In this document: positions 1 to 12,789 of the stretch, piece after piece
How positions within the stretch are numbered: the first letter of the stretch is position 1
Layout of the letters: each line of letters starts with the position of its first letter
Source of the DNA: Bugulina stolonifera
Taxonomy: Eukaryota > Bryozoa > Gymnolaemata > Cheilostomatida > Bugulidae
Reading direction: 5' to 3'
Assembly (NCBI GenBank): GCA_935421135.1
Contig: OW285194.1
Location: 6,460,376-6,524,375 of the forward strand
Length of the DNA stretch: 64,000 nt
Program-made: the position numbers and the translations under genes
The notes under the pieces: generated by a model
What the model was told of the DNA's origin: nothing
The model's database searches: none
Seen by the model: the letters and a program-made list of their open reading frames with translations, nothing else

Positions 1-589
1 ATAATAATTGTATTAGCAGCGATTAAGTAAATGAAATCCGAATGGCTCCTATACTCTCTTTGGAGGTCTGCATATATTTTAGGAGATACAATGTACAGTA
101 AATCAGAAATATGCACAATGGTTAAATTTGTGTGATTTAGTTTTATTCATTTTGCTTGAGAAAATACAAATAATGCCAATTGCTAGTAATTAAGATAAAG
201 CAGGCCTATATATATACTGTACATCATAATATACTAGCACACATAGACCATACAGTTATTGGTTCAGAATATAGTGGCATTGTTATTTCATGACCGATAT
301 AAGGTGCATAATGTTCAGTTTGATGGGAAGTAACAGGGTAGTTTGTGATTTACTATTGAAAGGAATAGGATGATGTATAGTCATATAAAAAGCGTAAATA
401 CGTGTAAGTTATTTACACGCTTAGTAAAGAGGAGTTGTTCCCACCATTTGTTAATACTCTGGTATTTGTGTGCATGTTTCACAAGTTTGTAGTTCTGTCC
501 ATAAGCAGATGGGGATGCAATTTAGTTTCCTGTTTTGTTCTGTTTCTGTGATTTTGGTGGTCTTCATCTGTTTGATGTTTCTGTATTTG

Positions 590-660
590 ATCTTTGCATA
601 TTTGGTCTTTGTTTATCTGGTCTTTGCGTATTTAGTCTTTGTTTATTTGGTCTTTGCTTA
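590..660. repeat. 15-bp minisatellite (copy A)
   Basis: Short tandem array of a unit like tttggtctttgtgta, about 4-5 imperfect copies. The same array in copy B (16655-16760) is more regular, with 6-7 copies. It produces long open frames in several phases that are not genes. Confidence 0.8.
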
Positions 661-703
661 TTTTCTCAAGATGTACTTGGTCATGGCAGTGAACTTGCTC
701 CTG

Positions 704-954
<251 letters not shown>

Positions 955-1524
955 TTTCCTGAATCAACTTTCACATTTCTACAGTGTTGCATGATTCACT
1001 GAGCTGCACTCCCTTGATGTCTGAAATACAGACACGAGTGAATATTTTATTAAAAGTGTAGAACGAATTTCTAAACTCTTAGAAGTACTGAAAGCTATTT
1101 TTCCTTCCACAATCTGAGTCAGTTTACTGTGCTCAATCAAATGCACATATGCTTTGGTGACTCTCAACTTAACGTAACTCATTTGACTATACTTAGGTGA
1201 TTTCTGGGTATTACCCAGGTAGCATTTGATAAAACTGGTGACTTTGACCTTGACTTTGGCCTTGTGCAGTAAATCAACTTAAAGTTATATGAACCAAAAA
1301 CTTGTGTAATTTTTGATGAGCATAAAAAGGTAATTAGGGCAGTACAAGAAGAAAATTAGCTTTCAGCACTTCTTTAACAGAAAAGTTCATGAAGAAAGGT
1401 CATCCATGTCCTTAATAACAAGGCTAACTGGGATAGATGGCATTAACTGTCTTTGTTTGAGGACAACTAGTAGCAGCTGACATCATCTGCTCCTTTATTG
1501 CCAGATCTTTGTAAATATTGTTAG

Positions 1525-3208
1525 TTAGGTACTATCCAGCTTTGTGATAGGTAAGTTGGTCAATTTTGGAGTTTTCTCTTCTTTAATATAACTATCATTT
1601 GATTGGCATGGAAAATAATTATTCTGATAGTCACATGTACATGGACATACAGTGCCCCGAGTATTTGATTGACAAGCATAAAATGTTGATAATACATATA
1701 CCTGTTGACCATAGTACGATGATGATAATATAGAGAACTGCTGCGATAAAATTACAATAATGTATATTACCTGTTGACCGTACAATTCTGTAATTCCTGC
1801 CATATCATCCGGGTGAAGTTGGTTTTCATTTTGTCCAGTATATGATTCGTACATGATAGCATCTCTATTTCTAGATTTACCTAGTCCAAGGTTGGCACCC
1901 ATCCCATGGCAAATTGCCCATTTTAGTGAAACCCCTAATAATATAGATATAGTAAAAGATGATTTAGCTGTAAAACAATTCTATATAAAGGGAGAGCTGA
2001 AGAAATACAATTAATAAACTTAAAATTTAAGTAATATTTGTAGAAAGCTACATATTATTATACAATATAAGGTAGCAACTTGGAGATTTATGACACAATA
2101 ATAGGCAGATAGAGAAATTAATACACCAGCGTGCTCACAGGATATTTGTTTACATTTTCACTACTGTCTAGAGTTAAACATGAATTGACTATGAATAGGC
2201 AAAGGTAGTATCAAATAATCTGTTAAAGTGAAATAGATTTTATTGGTACTCTATGATTACAAAAACGTCCATGATGATGTTACGGTAGAAGTAGCAATTC
2301 TGTATGGTAAACATTTTCATTGATGCTGTTACTTTAGAATTCTTTATGGACATTATTAAGTCTACGTCCAAAAACATTTTTTAATTTTTGGGTCTTTCAA
2401 CAGCTAAAACATATTTTTCCAAATAAAAACTATTGTGACTTCTGTAAGTACGTGTACATACAGAATATTATGCAGAATATGAAATAATGTTGTTTCAGAA
2501 CCATCCGAAATTTCTAACGTTTTGGATACACTTAACCACTCCATTGGTCATAGTGCTAATGTAACAGTTTATTATCACCTACCTAGACCAGGATCATTTC
2601 CGTGTCTCTTCCAGTGCTCAGACTGATCCAGGTATAGGTATGAAGAGTAGTCATCATACGGTTTTGGAGCAAGACCCAGCGAAACTGTGTACCAATGACC
2701 ATCAATGTATTTGGAGGAAATGGCAATGTTTCCTTTAGATCCATTGGGTGCAAGCTGCATACTGAGATTGGCAGCTGGTTCTGACCACATCTGAATGTAA
2801 ACAATTAGACAAAGTCAGTTTTGATATAATCCTATTCAAATTCAAGATGAGAGTAGAAAAACCTGATGGCAACAGTTGTTAATGCTGTTAAAGATAAACT
2901 GAGTTACTCAGTTTATTTTTAACAGCAGGAATTATGCAGAAGATGACAGATCCTTAGACTACTCTTACCTGAGCACATTCCATGGCTATCTCTTGTATCT
3001 GGCGAATGCTAAATCCACTTACTGAATTGTTTACACTTATGGTTAGTGGCATACTCTCCTGCGGCCATACAAGTCTTCCAAGACGAGTCCACCTTTTCAT
3101 TCTATTACTGGGTTCACCAATTGTCCGAGGTGTTGCTACGGATACTAAAGCTCCTAACCCGATGATTACCATCAAAACTTTGATGGATTTGTACGTAGTT
3201 ACTGCCAT
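1525..3208 (-). CDS. Matrixin (M10)-like pseudoprotease gene, copy A
   Basis: Three exons with GT-AG borders are supported: 2969-3208, 2583-2790 and 1771-1934. They join in phase and encode about 204 residues. The start MAVTTYKS has a strong context (A at -3, G at +4). It is followed by a hydrophobic signal-peptide-like segment (residues about 9-25) and then a matrixin-type fold: a W-containing first strand, a hydrophobic helix ending CAQMWSEP, a YLDQSEHW segment resembling the HFDxxExW motif, and a Met-turn (DAIMYESY) with a DDMAGITELYG tail. There is no cysteine-switch propeptide and no hemopexin domain. The zinc motif HExxHxxGxxH is replaced by HGMGANLGLGK: the catalytic Glu and two of three His are gone, so it should be catalytically dead. 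The frame stays open to a stop at 1525, with AATAAA (minus strand) at 1494-1499. The tail ending KLTNLPITKLDST is also encoded in copy B, but its splicing is unresolved. Family assignment is inference from motif order. Confidence 0.7.
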
Positions 3209-4457
3209 TATGGAACAAGAATCTAAATCTAAACAAAGAAAGTGCAAGTATGTTTATTATCAATATTTTTGTTATAATGTAGCAGTCTGGAAAGAATATT
3301 TGCTCATTCATGTGTTGTTACTCTGCTTAGTTAGTTTAAACTTTTGACAGACATGATGAATTTTAAAATAATTTTTGGCAAATGCTCTCAAAGTTTCCAA
3401 TGTTAGGAGATATTTTGACTGATTTTTATTGAAACCCTATCCACAGTATTATCTAATTAACTGTGTTACCTTGCGTTTTCTACTAGTAATCATATGACTA
3501 TAACCTTGTTGAATGAAATACATATGTGTCAGCTACTTAGATGTATGCCTACAGGCATTATATCGATATCATGCACCAGCTGACTTTCGCACATTTGAGA
3601 AAATACATGTAGTTAACCCCACCTGGATATTAGTCTCAATATTCCGCAGGCTATGTTGATAAAAAGAACAAAGTCTACAGTTTCTACAGTGTATCACCAA
3701 GTTCTATGGCTGAGTTCTGTGAGCTGTTCTACAGAGTCAGCGCTTTATATATGAACTATACTGAATGTTGTAAGGGATAATCAAGTTTAGAACAATCAGA
3801 TGATCCATGGTAATCTTCTTATTTCATAAACAAATAAAGATCATCTATACACTGTATTGCCTGTTCTGATGCTCTCTCAATCTTGTATACTAATATAATA
3901 ACATAGAGTGGACTACCACCAATATCAGATCACACTGTGGGCATTTTTCTTGCAATACATTTACTACATACATTGTATGTGACAACAAAAGATTAATAAA
4001 CGTCATTAAATGCATCATGTTTTGCTGACCTCAGCAGCGTTGTGTTTTATATTGTCTTGGTTTCTGTTTTATACTAACTTATGAAATTCATACTAACACA
4101 ATGTAAAGTCTGGCATTCCTTCTCTACAATGATAAAAAACTAATACACCATTATATACTATGCTAGCAGGGCGAACTTACTGCTACCGGAATTTCTAGTG
4201 GTGCTTGTACTGTACAACCTCAAAATTCAGTACAATGTACATGTACCTGCTCAAAATAATGGTGGTGATAATATAAATTGCGTGTAGGAGTCAGTGCATG
4301 CAACACCCTGTATACATTTTAAATGTGTACTCAGTTTCCTCATTTCAAACTTTTCCACATGTAAAATAGCCTTTTTTCTTTGATGTGGTTATGTAGTATG
4401 TAAGTAGCCTGTAGTTTCCAGAAACTTTATTCTTCTGATGATGATGTGTGTATATAC
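3209..4457. other. Non-coding flank of the matrixin-like gene
   Basis: AT-rich sequence conserved in copy B (about 19836-21085). No plausible exon, RNA gene or transposon terminus was seen. It probably holds the promoter of the minus-strand gene at 3208. Confidence 0.6.
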
Positions 4458-5132
4458 TGTAATGGTTTCTGGTGTTTCGTGCGATCGTCCTTGGACGACT
4501 GCCGATCCCAAAATGAAGTGCCTATGAGTGGTGCTAGGCCTTCTCATCACATGAAAGATCGAGCGGTATCAGTAGTCAAAGTACTACCAGAGACGACCCA
4601 TCTGGTTCCGAGTCTAGCCTGGAGACTATACTTAGAAAAAGAGTGATCCGACCTAGTAGGCGGTTCGCTATGCGAATGACCTGACAAAAGGAAGTGAAAG
4701 TCTCTGTATAGTAAGTATAGATGTGTCTTTATTGAAAGCTAAGCAAAGACTGAAACAACAAACGATAAAACAGTGTCCTTTATATAGTATAAGAACTTCC
4801 GCCCGGACGTAGTGTCGGGAAAAGATGACATAGGGTCATCCGGAAGTTGCACAACAACATGGCGGCCGGAAGCCCGACGACTGACCTATTGGGTCGGGTT
4901 ATACAAAAGTTGCCTATAATCATCCAATTCATGTACAAAATGAATATAAAGTGATTCTGAGAGGTCGGGCTTCTTTACATGGGTATAAAAGCACTAAGAG
5001 ACTCAGTGATTGCCATACATGAATGTACAATGGTATATAGGTAAGTAGTACAGAATGCAAGCAGATATATACATGTAAGCACACATAATAATGAGTGTCA
5101 GGTGATAGGAGACGACTGTGCGTACCATTACA
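4458..5132 (-). mobile_element. Solo LTR, subfamily 1
   Basis: Starts TGTAATGG and ends CCATTACA, flanked by a 4-bp duplication ATAC (4454-4457 and 5133-5136). Copy B at about 21085-21100 preserves the empty site with one ATAC. Inside, on the minus strand, a TATA-like box is followed about 50 nt later by an AATAAA signal (gtgtctttattg on plus), as in the U3-R part of an LTR. No internal retrotransposon coding region is attached. Similar copies lie at 6759-7492 and 52179-52970. Confidence 0.85.
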
Positions 5133-5136
5133 ATAC

Positions 5137-6758
5137 ATCAAAATATATGGAGTCAACAAAAATATAACAGTCATCATTAAGATACTCGATCGCACTAACA
5201 CTTTCCAATGTGAAAGGGAAATCAACACCAGGCGACATGAACACCCTCCCACCCAAAAGCCGAATCTCCCTGATTTTCAGCAATGGAACTCGGCAAACCT
5301 GATAAACACAGTCAAAATTGTTGTCATTATTGTAAGAGAGGACAAAAGGGTTTCAGTCATGTGACCTATTTCCATGCATGTGATGGCTTGAAAAGAGTTT
5401 CAAAAAAGCTATGCGTCTTGAAGATTGGTATTGTCTGCAAATCAATATATTACAGTTGCCAAGTTGACAAATTTTCCAGCTGCTAACCACAGATATAGCT
5501 TTCTGTAAGCAAGACCGTGAATTACTAAAGAAAGATGTATCATGTACATGTATTTACATTGTACTGCGCTGGCTCGGGTATTCAGATTACTAACTTGCTC
5601 TCAGTAGGTATAACATTGTTTTGTAACACCTTTGCATGCTCACATGAATATGTTGTGCAAGTATGCGGAATATGGTGAAACAAAGAGTGATGTCAGACTA
5701 CTTTGTCTTCACATTTGGATAATCCATTACGTAAAATAGTAGCATCACATCACTAGGAGCACCTGCAGTCTGTGTCCATTAGTATTTTTTGTAGATTAAT
5801 CAATCCTGATGCAACTTTTATCTTCATTCAAAATTGGGTAGGCTCATCCAGGTATTGTATACTTGGCCGCAATATAGTACAGTAAGTACATAACATAGTA
5901 CCGAGTAGAACACGTACATGTATGTGTTTTTAACAGCATGCTTCTGTACCAGTTCACCAAAGATGCAGTATCCTTACTCCACTTACTGCATGTAGCTCAA
6001 CTGACTGATATTAATTGTCATACTATGTATATGATCAGAGAGTATTTCGAGTGACCTACCTATTTATACTACATAAGTTACACACCAGCTCCAATATTGA
6101 CAAAGCAGGTCAGTACGTATTCTAAATTATTGTCTCCCAGTCAACTCCTCATAATTTCAGCATATAGTTACGCTTTGTTATAGATTTTTCTGGTTAATCT
6201 GGCAATATATTTATTCATAAGCAGCTTAAATTGTATAATGTAATCTATTGTCTGCCTTTGAATTACTAATATCTGTGTTACCAGGAAGTTGCACCACAAT
6301 ATTTGAACAGATTATAATTATCATTATCATTAGAGATTAATCATCAATAATGAAGACATACGACTATAATCCATAGTACAAAGTTATTACAGTAAATTTA
6401 TACTAGTTTCTCACTTGCATCAGTTGGTAAATCTAGAGACATAATATCATGTACATGAATATTGTGAAGGAAGAAAAATATGAATTTTGCCATTGTGTTG
6501 TTGCTTTACATCCCTTACAGAGTTGTGTAAATCCTCTCTCTTCATTGTTCCATCCTGGATTACACCAGATCCTTGTATATAATAGGGTATAGCACATGCG
6601 CTTCTTAGCTTTGTAAATCCTGTCTATTCATTATTCCATCATGACGTGCTCTAGATTTTTTTATGTACAATGTATACACACTCAAGTATCACACCATAGT
6701 CTGTATACAGACACTTTGCTTATATTATATAGCTGTTACATGTGTATATGTTTATAAA
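5137..6758. other. Non-coding sequence shared with copy B
   Basis: Aligns with 21095-21714 and 37813-38770. It contains the uninterrupted version (about 5735-5750) of the site where copy B took the LTR. Positions 6540-6650 hold a local duplication of a gtaaatcct...ccatc segment that is single in copy B. No gene seen. Confidence 0.6.
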
Positions 6759-7492
6759 TCTAATAACGGTTTTGGGGTTTTGGTACTGTCGTCCTAAGAC
6801 GACTCCAGAGTCTAAAATGAAGTGCCTATTAGTGGTGCTAGGCCTTCTCATTACATGAAAGATTAACAGGTACTAGTAGTCCAAGAACTACCAAAGACGA
6901 CTCATATGATCCCGAGTCAATGCTTGTTTGCTATACTGAGAAAGAGAGTGATCCGACCTAGTGGGCAATTTGTGTTGCAAGGTCGAGGACCTCAACAACT
7001 AGAATGACCTATCTACTAAGTGAAAGTCTCTATATATAAGTATAGACGTGTCTTTATTGAGATTCAAGCATGAACTGAGACAACAAACACGAAAACAATG
7101 CCCTCTATATATAGTAATAGAACTTCCGAAGGAAGTTCCGGTAAAAATGTCGACGTAGTGTCATAAAAAAATGACGTAGGGTCGTCCAGAAATTGCACAA
7201 CAATATGACAGCCGGAAGCCCAGGGGCCGACGAAAACAGGTCGGGTTTGGCAAAAGATGCCTAAAATGATCTAGATCATATGCAAATCAATATCAAGTAT
7301 TTCTGAGAGGTCGGGTCTCTTTGCATGGGTATAAAAGGGGTATAATTGCTCAGCAATGCACACAAGAAGTGTAGTTACAGGTAACATTCAACTACATAGA
7401 TGAGTCACATAAACAGGTTAGAACTGTATTAATGTCTAAAATGTTTGAGATGGTCCACTTGGGGATGAGGCCGAGTCAGCCCAACCATTACA
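6759..7492 (-). mobile_element. Solo LTR, subfamily 1 (older copy)
   Basis: Homologous throughout to 4458-5132, including the opening gtcgtcctaagacgac-like segment, the reverse AATAAA and the final CCATTACA. The first bases are mutated (tctaataacgg instead of tgtaatgg), and the flanking duplication is no longer clear. Copy B at about 38770 is empty at this spot, so insertion followed the segmental duplication. Confidence 0.8.
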
Positions 7493-8874
7493 ATATTGTA
7501 TACGGGTGATATTTAGCATTGAACTATTATGTGGTAATTATATACAAATCTGACTGATATTGATTTTGTGCGTGAATTGGATTATTTTAAGCATTTTTTC
7601 AACCTGACTTGTTATGGGTCGTGTGAAATCCAATCCCTGACTAACCCATAGAAAAATCGAAATCGTTGCGTAAAAACTAACACCAATATGTCCTTCTAAA
7701 GCCTTTGCACAGGGTAGAACTTTATGTACATGAATACTTGTACATGTACATGGACAGTAGTGCTTCTTAAGATTGGTCCAACCTAATTACAGGACATAAT
7801 ATTGTACAGGAAGTACTTCTGAAGGTAAGCCAAGCTTTATAAAAGGAGATAGATTGCTTGTTTGTAGCTACATACCTAATCTAAATTTTTTAAAAGGGGT
7901 TATGACATGTGGTTTATATTGATGTTCAATGCAGCACCAGCGATTTAGGTTTGTTGCATTATGCTACTATAAGCAGAGTTGTGTCCTCTTGCCCATGCTT
8001 GACTCATTACCACTATTCAATGTTGCTTCAAACGCAACTATGTTATGAAGACGCAAATGCATGCTTTATGCCTTATAGAGAAAATTGTTGTATTCAAGAT
8101 GTTTGCATAGAAAGAGTACAGTGTAGTGAACAAATGATTTCACAGAAGTTACTAATATACAGTAGCTGTTGGATAATTTGTGCAAGGTTTTAAATTTTTC
8201 TCGGCTTTCCTTTTACTGGTAATGACTAGGTTCTTTTCTTGGTAGGTTTGGTATTTTATCTGGCCACACTATATACGGCAGCCAAAGATAGTGGAAGAAA
8301 AAATCGGACACTCAATGATATACCCTGTCCTACCATTTACACCCAATTTGGCGGTCCCGGCGTTCAGCGATCCACTTTCCTGCCTTACATGTGGTAATTT
8401 TTAGGTGGTTGATAGACTAATATTGCAGAACCATGGCCTAACTGTTGCGCTCTCTCTAACAATATATTGTTTGTATAAGTAGACTTTGTATTCGATGCGG
8501 CTGTTAGCAATGTTCTCTGATTAGTCGGCGGAACACCAATAGAAAAAGCGGATTTTTGCACAAGTTATCACAACTCTTTTTTTAGTCTGGACCGCGTTTG
8601 GAAGCTGGGATGGACAGTTTTTGACCTGAGTGTCTGATCTTGCCTTTCACTGTCTTTGTGACGGCTATTATTGTGTTCTTCTACATGTATATGCCTATAC
8701 ATCGTAAAGTGGCCTAGTTGTTCAAAATATAGCCTGTAAGGCACAAACATAGGATAACTACAGTGTACTAGAAAAATAAATATCTAGCCACTAAATATGT
8801 TGTGTCACTAAATAGCTTAATGCCACCTTAAAACACGTGGCATAACTCCCTTAAGGTAGTACTTTTTAAGGTTT

Positions 8875-9075
8875 CAGATAAACAGTAGATTTAGGAAGTA
8901 GATTACTAGTAGTCCATCAGCCAAGCAGCAAAATTATGACTTTTCGCTCCTGACCTCTCCAATCTACACAATTTTTTGTGTACAGATAGATTAAAACATG
9001 GGCAATTCAAATCCACTTACTAACCCCTCGAAATCACTTGACAAAGGGGTGAAAATTTAATTTTTTCAAAATTTT
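8875..9075 (-). repeat. Dispersed repeat, inverted copy
   Basis: The reverse complement of this stretch matches about 12560-12720, for example gtagattggagaggtcagga and the following ggctgatggacta. The two are about 3.6 kb apart in opposite orientation. The element's nature is unknown. Confidence 0.65.
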
Positions 9076-12000
9076 TAAAATTAGAGTTGTCTGCTCCTTA
9101 CTTGCTGTTAGAAACTATTAGAATCCCCCTACGCCAACTTTCATTGGTCAGTTACATACACTTCCTGTCATTTTGATAAATTATCTAAGAAAGTGAGTAG
9201 CAAGAAACCTACTGGATACTAGATTTGGCAACTTTTGTAGCAAATGTGTAATGATAAATTCATTCAGTTCTCCATATTGGTTATCTTGAGAGTTAAATGG
9301 AGCATCCAAAGACCGACAAACTGTTCTCTAAATAATTATTGACATAGATATTCATTGAATTATGGAAACAGACAGCTAGACATTAGACAAGGAGTTAGTT
9401 TGAGCTGAGAGTTAACTCACTCTGACTCTAGGGTTCACAACACATAATAGAGGTCTATCATGAGAATCACTAGTAACCAGAGGCTAAATATGGCATCAGT
9501 TTCTCTGGAAAAGGTATGTGACTGACTAGGAGAAAGATTATATTCAATAGTTATAGAAATAGTTAGTAGCTAGTTGGTTGAAAAATTTGAACTTCATTTT
9601 GTGGCATGGATAAGAATTTAAGTTTACCTAATTTAATTATTCATTGTAATTTATGGCAATTACTTTTTAGTGGAAACATGTATTTATCCATAATTATAAT
9701 TAATAATAATTATCATTTTATAAAATTCTTATTGCTTATTCCATTGCCATGTGAATTATGCTCATACCTCGTCACAAATTTGTTATAATTACTCAATATA
9801 ATAATTTTATAATAATATAATTAAATGTGATGAAGTTGATCGCAATCAGCAAAATTTTTTGCATGATCTTGATCCACAAGAAATTTATAAAATAGCCTAA
9901 ATGTAGTTTTAAATACACATGTATAATTATTTGTTATGGTTATAGACATGTATACAAAATTATACTAAATGTAGTCTTGTATTGTGTTGTTCTGTTATTA
10001 TCATTATGTTATAGTGTAGCAAGACTGCTATAGTAGGCCTATGTTTTACCTAGCAATGCAATAAGGATTTCAATTTCATTTTGATTTTAATGTGTGTAAT
10101 TAAGGGTAATGTTCAAGTAGTCTAATCTAGGTTGTAGTTATGTTCCATGTTTACTAGATATTTCCTGGAGGATACTAGCATTAAAACTGTGGCATTAATT
10201 TCACGGCGAAGGCTGCAGTTATGTTTGCCCTTCTGTTATTTCACATGCACACAGTCCTTCCACTCCTATTATTGTTCTACAAACATTTTTCCATCTACAC
10301 CCTAGAATAATTCTTTGTTTCTGGACCAGCACATTTATATTTTATTACCTACAGTTGCAAAACCCTTGCTGTTTTAGGTGCAAGTTGCATTGCTGAAAAG
10401 AAGCCTTGAAGATGTGATTGGTGGGTGATAAGGCATATGTATCCATACCAACGTTACAAGATATACACAGCAAGCATGCGGACAGACCTTGCCGTAGTAG
10501 GTATGTTCTTACTGCCGATGCAAGGGGCTATATCAGAAAATATTTTTGATGGATGATATATACATGTAAGAATTCCTTGAAGCAGAACTCTTCACTTTTC
10601 TCCCTTATGTCCAAACATGCATAAATTTAAATTATGAGCTTGTGCACATACGCTTACATTATAAAGGGTAAAAAAAGATCTAATTTGTTGTTTAGCAATT
10701 CATACTCTTGAGAACATCTTTTAAAGAAATTAGATGAGTTTGTGTATTTTTGCCTTTTGCTAGGGCGGACTGGCTAGAAACAATGTTGCCGTGTTACTAC
10801 CTCAACTAAATTACGATCAACCTCAGCAGCATACAGTACCATCGACGGTGATGATGACAGCTATGATGGTAATTCTTGAAGGACGCAGAGCTATCATTGA
10901 AGTAGGCTAGTATAGGTATTTCAAATGCTATCAGCCAAACGAAATCAAGTACCACATGGCCACTGAACACCCGAAGACTAAACTATTAATAGTACTGAAC
11001 AAAACGGTACCACAATTGTTGTATAACCTTGTATTCCTAGTGTGCAGTATGACACTCCATATACCTAGTGAAACAAAGTTTCAAATTATTAATCGTTATT
11101 TGTATTCGAAGAAGTTACCCTAATCATCTACCTGAGCACAGAAAATCTGTCAATGCACTTGGATTTACACGTTTCATAACTAGTGGTGGGACAAGTCACC
11201 TTTCCCCACCACGTAAGTCGTTACTGAAGATTCGTGCTACCCATGCCAATTATGTTGCTGTAATTTGTACAAGAGTCTATAAACTGAGGATGGAAGTACC
11301 TCGCTCTGTTAACTATGGATGAGAAGTATTAGATCTCACCTACAAAGTTATTTAGTGGTGAAACTATTTAAACTGACATGTTACATACTGTCTGTTGCTC
11401 CTGTAAGAAGACCAAATATGCAAGTACACAGTACCAGATGATATATAGATACTTGTATGCCTGTATATTAATTGTAAGTTTAGCCTAAATTCTAATTTGT
11501 AAATTTATATGCATGTCATATTTTGTGCCTGTGTTAGGTTGTCTGTATCTTACTGGATCAAATTATAATTAATTTTTTAGTTTCATGGTACAGCACATAT
11601 TCCTTCGAACTCAGTCTATTAGCTCTAGTTCTTATTGTCCCTGCAAGTGGGTAATATAGAGGTTATGTCATGTTATGGGTTTTTGCATATATTTTATGCT
11701 TTGTCACTAAATATAATATACTACCTAACCTGTATCTTTAATTGTAATAAAGTACATCAATATTATCTTACAATCGCTGGGCTGATGCTGAAACTACATT
11801 ACAAGATACACTAATGGCTCATAAGTTCTCAAGTAGATACAGTAGAACAGCACTAGAGTATACTTGGAAGGTCAGCAAATAACAGTAAATGTTTATAAAA
11901 TTCTAAAATTTTCATGAGTGATTATTCTACGTGTTATTTCCACTGTAACAAAAGAGACGTTGCTCTCCGTAGAAAGTCTGCGCAGGTTATCATGTTATTA

Positions 12001-12153
12001 TGCACAGATTATTGCACTGAATATAGTAACAGCATCCTTAAATACGAAGAAGGTCATTGTCAAACTATTCTAGAATCATAAAATTGGGGCCTTGTTTACG
12101 ATAACACCAAAAATCTCTGCAGTTTGTGGAAATTTCAATGATTTGCTGTTTCT

Positions 12154-12486
12154 TAGGAATTATCCCCCTCTGTAACAAAGGAATTTATATTTTAATCATA
12201 AAGGTTTTGGACTGACACTCATGAAATTTGGTATGGAGCACCAGACTGCTTGTGGTAGCATCATATTTAAATATGAAGAGCCTGTGCATTATGGATTTGG
12301 TGGCAGAGGGTTTTCTATTATAAGGAATTATCCCCTCTGTAACGAAGCAATTTTTCTCTTCATTATAAAAATTTTGAACTGACACTCATAAAATTTGACA
12401 CAGACCATTGGACTGCTTGTGGTAACATTGCGTTTAAATATGAAGAGTCCATGCATTGTGGATTTATTGCCAGAAGGTTTGTAAAC
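12154..12486 (+). repeat. Two tandem units of about 165 bp
   Basis: Units beginning ggaattatcccc(c)tctgtaa at 12154 and 12323 share segments such as actgacactcat, ggactgcttgtggtaac and tttaaatatgaagag. They are diverged by roughly a fifth. No coding content. Confidence 0.75.
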
Positions 12487-12559
12487 CACAAAAAATGGCA
12501 AATAATGGCAATTTTCGCTGAGGAGGTGAACTTTTACCTAAAATTTGAGGTCTTCGTCA

Positions 12560-12720
12560 ACATATTTCAGAGGGTTAGTTTCCAGAATCATAAAATTCAG
12601 GTCTTGTTTACTTTGGAGCCAAAAATTTGTGTAGATTGGAGAGGTCAGGAGCGAACTTCAAAAACTAAGCCACTTTTTGATGGTTGGCTGATGGACTATA
12701 GGCTATGGAGAGGCGACCCA
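12560..12720 (+). repeat. Dispersed repeat, direct copy
   Basis: Counterpart of 8875-9075. It directly follows the tandem units at 12154-12486 and precedes the palindrome at 12741, so all three may be parts of one composite repeat. Confidence 0.6.
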
Positions 12721-12740
12721 ATACAAAACATAAGTAGAAG

Positions 12741-12789
12741 AGGTGTTCCTATCAGTAATACATATTATGTATTACTGATAGGAACACCT
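12741..12789. repeat. Perfect palindrome, 24-bp arms, 1-nt spacer
   Basis: aggtgttcctatcagtaata continues to 12764 and is mirrored exactly by 12766-12789. It would form a cruciform or a fully paired RNA hairpin. No mature-RNA or transposon context is evident. Confidence 0.9.

Noticed and set aside
7909..8193. 94-residue Cys-rich open frame
   Set aside because: No signal peptide, splice context or family resemblance; consistent with chance in AT-rich sequence.
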